7,526 nt of DNA from an uncultured Muribaculaceae bacterium (lineage in GTDB: Bacteria; Bacteroidota; Bacteroidia; Bacteroidales; Muribaculaceae), in the NCBI GenBank assembly GCA_910586175.1, contig CAJUIJ010000123.1, positions 1 to 7,526 on the forward strand, written 5' to 3'. Below the pieces are notes generated by a model. The model saw only the letters and a program-made list of their open reading frames with translations. It had not been told where the DNA came from and did no database searches. Position 1 is the stretch's first letter, and each line of letters begins with the position of its first letter. Of the stretch, positions 6,519 to 7,526 are shown in pieces. Position numbers and translations under genes: made by a program.

Positions 6519-6545
6519 ATTATAAATTTATTGAATTATAAATTT
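6519..6545 (+). repeat. AT-only direct and inverted repeat in the gap before the Lnb gene
   Basis: ATTATAAATTT occurs twice (6519-6529 and 6535-6545), 16 bases apart. The same stretch contains the inverted pair AAATTTAT (6524-6531) and ATAAATTT (6538-6545) around TGAATT. The 45-base gap is almost pure A/T and has no TAnnTTTG match. It may simply be the A/T-rich translation-start region usual in this phylum. Confidence 0.4.
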
Positions 6546-6551
6546 TTCGGA

Positions 6552-7526
6552 ATGTTCAGACGCATTCTTATCATGACGTGTGTGTTGCTGCTGTGGTTGC
6601 CTCTTATGGGGCAGTCACAGCGCGACTCTCTTGTGGTAAGTCTGCTCACGTGCGACCCCGGCCCGGAGGTATATGAACTTTGTGGTCATGAGGCGATACG
6701 CATACGCCGTGCTGACGCGCCTATGCCGGCGGCATGGTTGGCTAACCCCGGTGCCGAACTCGACTCCGTGTGGAACTACGGCACTTTCGACTTCGCCCAG
6801 CCCAATTTCATATACCGCTTCGTGAAGGGTGAGACCGACTATATGGTCTCTTCTTATCCCACATGGATGTTTCTGCGGGAGTATGAGATGCAGGGACGCA
6901 AGGTGACGGAGCAGGAACTTAGGCTATCTCAGGCCGAGGCACATGACCTCCTCGGCATGCTGCGCCGTAATGCCCTGCCGGAAAATCGTACATACCGCTA
7001 CAATTATGTGAAGGATAATTGCGCCACCCGAATCACCTCCATGCTCGACAAGGCTTCGGCGCGGCGCATCGTATATCCTGACTCTATCAATCACGGCACC
7101 TTCCGTCGCGCCATGCGGGCATATCACAAGGATTACCCTTGGTACCAGTTCGGCATTGACCTCGCTCTCGGTTCGGGCATCGACTATCCGATATCGGGGC
7201 GTGAGGAGATGTTTGTGCCGATGGAGATGCGCGACAAGAGCGCCGCTGCTCATTTTGACGACGGCACTCCCTTGGTCACGGCCACCCGCGTGCTTGTGCC
7301 CGGCACTCCCGACGCAACGCTCGGACCTACACCTTGGTGGCGCACCCCGCTCACCGTCAGCTGGCTCTGGTTTGCTGTTATGGCTATCGTATGCCTCCTG
7401 TGTGTGCTGAAACGCCGCGAACCCGTTGCCATCAGGGTGCTCTATTCGCTGTGGTTCACGCTGCTTGGCGTGGCCGGCTGTGTGGTCGCCTTTCTCGTCT
7501 TCGTGAGCGAGCATGAGGCCACTGCC
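6552..7526 (+). CDS. lnb: Lnb/DUF4105 family membrane protein, probable lipoprotein N-acyltransferase (3' partial)
   Basis: The frame is open from ATG 6552 to the right edge (325 residues, ending on a codon boundary). Residues 1-20 (MFRRILIMTCVLLLWLPLMG) are a signal peptide. A periplasmic cysteine-peptidase-like (NlpC/P60-like) domain follows. ELCGHEAIRI holds His46 and YNYVKDNCATRITSML holds Cys157, the two conserved positions of the family. VWNYGTFDFAQPNFIYRFVKGETDYM and YPDSINHGTFRRAM are also typical of the family. Two membrane helices are visible (about 268-286 and 297-318). The family usually has five and runs to about 390-400 residues, so roughly the last 70 are cut off. In Bacteroides a member of this family (Lnb) N-acylates lipoproteins, replacing the missing Lnt; members occur as paralogues, so this copy's exact substrate is inferred. 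It lies 45 bases after asnS with no separate promoter seen, so co-transcription is plausible. Met8 (6573) is an unlikely alternative because it would shorten the signal peptide. Confidence 0.8.
   Translation, partial: MFRRILIMTCVLLLWLPLMGQSQRDSLVVSLLTCDPGPEVYELCGHEAIRIRRADAPMPAAWLANPGAELDSVWNYGTFDFAQPNFIYRFVKGETDYMVSSYPTWMFLREYEMQGRKVTEQELRLSQAEAHDLLGMLRRNALPENRTYRYNYVKDNCATRITSMLDKASARRIVYPDSINHGTFRRAMRAYHKDYPWYQFGIDLALGSGIDYPISGREEMFVPMEMRDKSAAAHFDDGTPLVTATRVLVPGTPDATLGPTPWWRTPLTVSWLWFAVMAIVCLLCVLKRREPVAIRVLYSLWFTLLGVAGCVVAFLVFVSEHEATA

Noticed and set aside
6924..7514. Minus-strand open frame (196 codons) at the right end
   Set aside because: It is antisense to the Lnb-family frame, which has a signal peptide, the conserved His/Cys and membrane helices.

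Overview
This window looks like a chromosomal segment of a gut-type Bacteroidales bacterium, most likely Muribaculaceae/Prevotellaceae-like; that placement is inference. The support is: a Bacteroidetes-type promoter (TTTG, 19 bases, TAnnTTTG), A/T-rich start regions without clear Shine-Dalgarno sites, a surface protein ending in the 'YYNLQGVRV...P.KGIFI' type tail common in this order, a Lnb/DUF4105 protein, and an RluB-type pseudouridine synthase with a long low-complexity front end. All four genes are on the + strand and no stretch over 300 bases lacks a gene.

Layout. (1) Bases 3-3383 hold the 3' part of a large exported protein. The left edge cuts through its signal peptide. It carries an N-terminal starch-binding (CBM26-like) module, at least three tandem SusE/SusF-like beta-sandwich repeats, a long unassigned middle part, and a C-terminal sorting-type domain. 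(2) Bases 3384-3549 hold a strong intrinsic terminator whose T-tract also supplies the -33 element of the next promoter, followed by a 5' leader with several short palindromes. (3) Bases 3550-5052 encode an RsuA/RluB-family rRNA pseudouridine synthase with about 170 residues of Gly/Gln/Tyr/Asn/Arg repeats in front of the enzyme. (4) A 56-base gap contains a 15-bp hairpin. (5) Bases 5109-6506 encode asparaginyl-tRNA synthetase. (6) A 45-base AT-only-like gap with a direct repeat follows. (7) Bases 6552-7526 encode a signal-peptide-bearing Lnb/DUF4105 protein that runs off the right edge.

The last three genes are closely spaced, and I see no further consensus promoter between them. They may form a translation/envelope operon read from the promoter at 3439-3469: rRNA modification, tRNA charging and probable lipoprotein N-acylation. 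The surface protein is a separate unit ended by its own terminator. The most unusual item is the FUS-like repeat tail on the pseudouridine synthase, together with the palindrome-rich leader in front of it. No CRISPR array, insertion sequence, tRNA or rRNA gene was seen.
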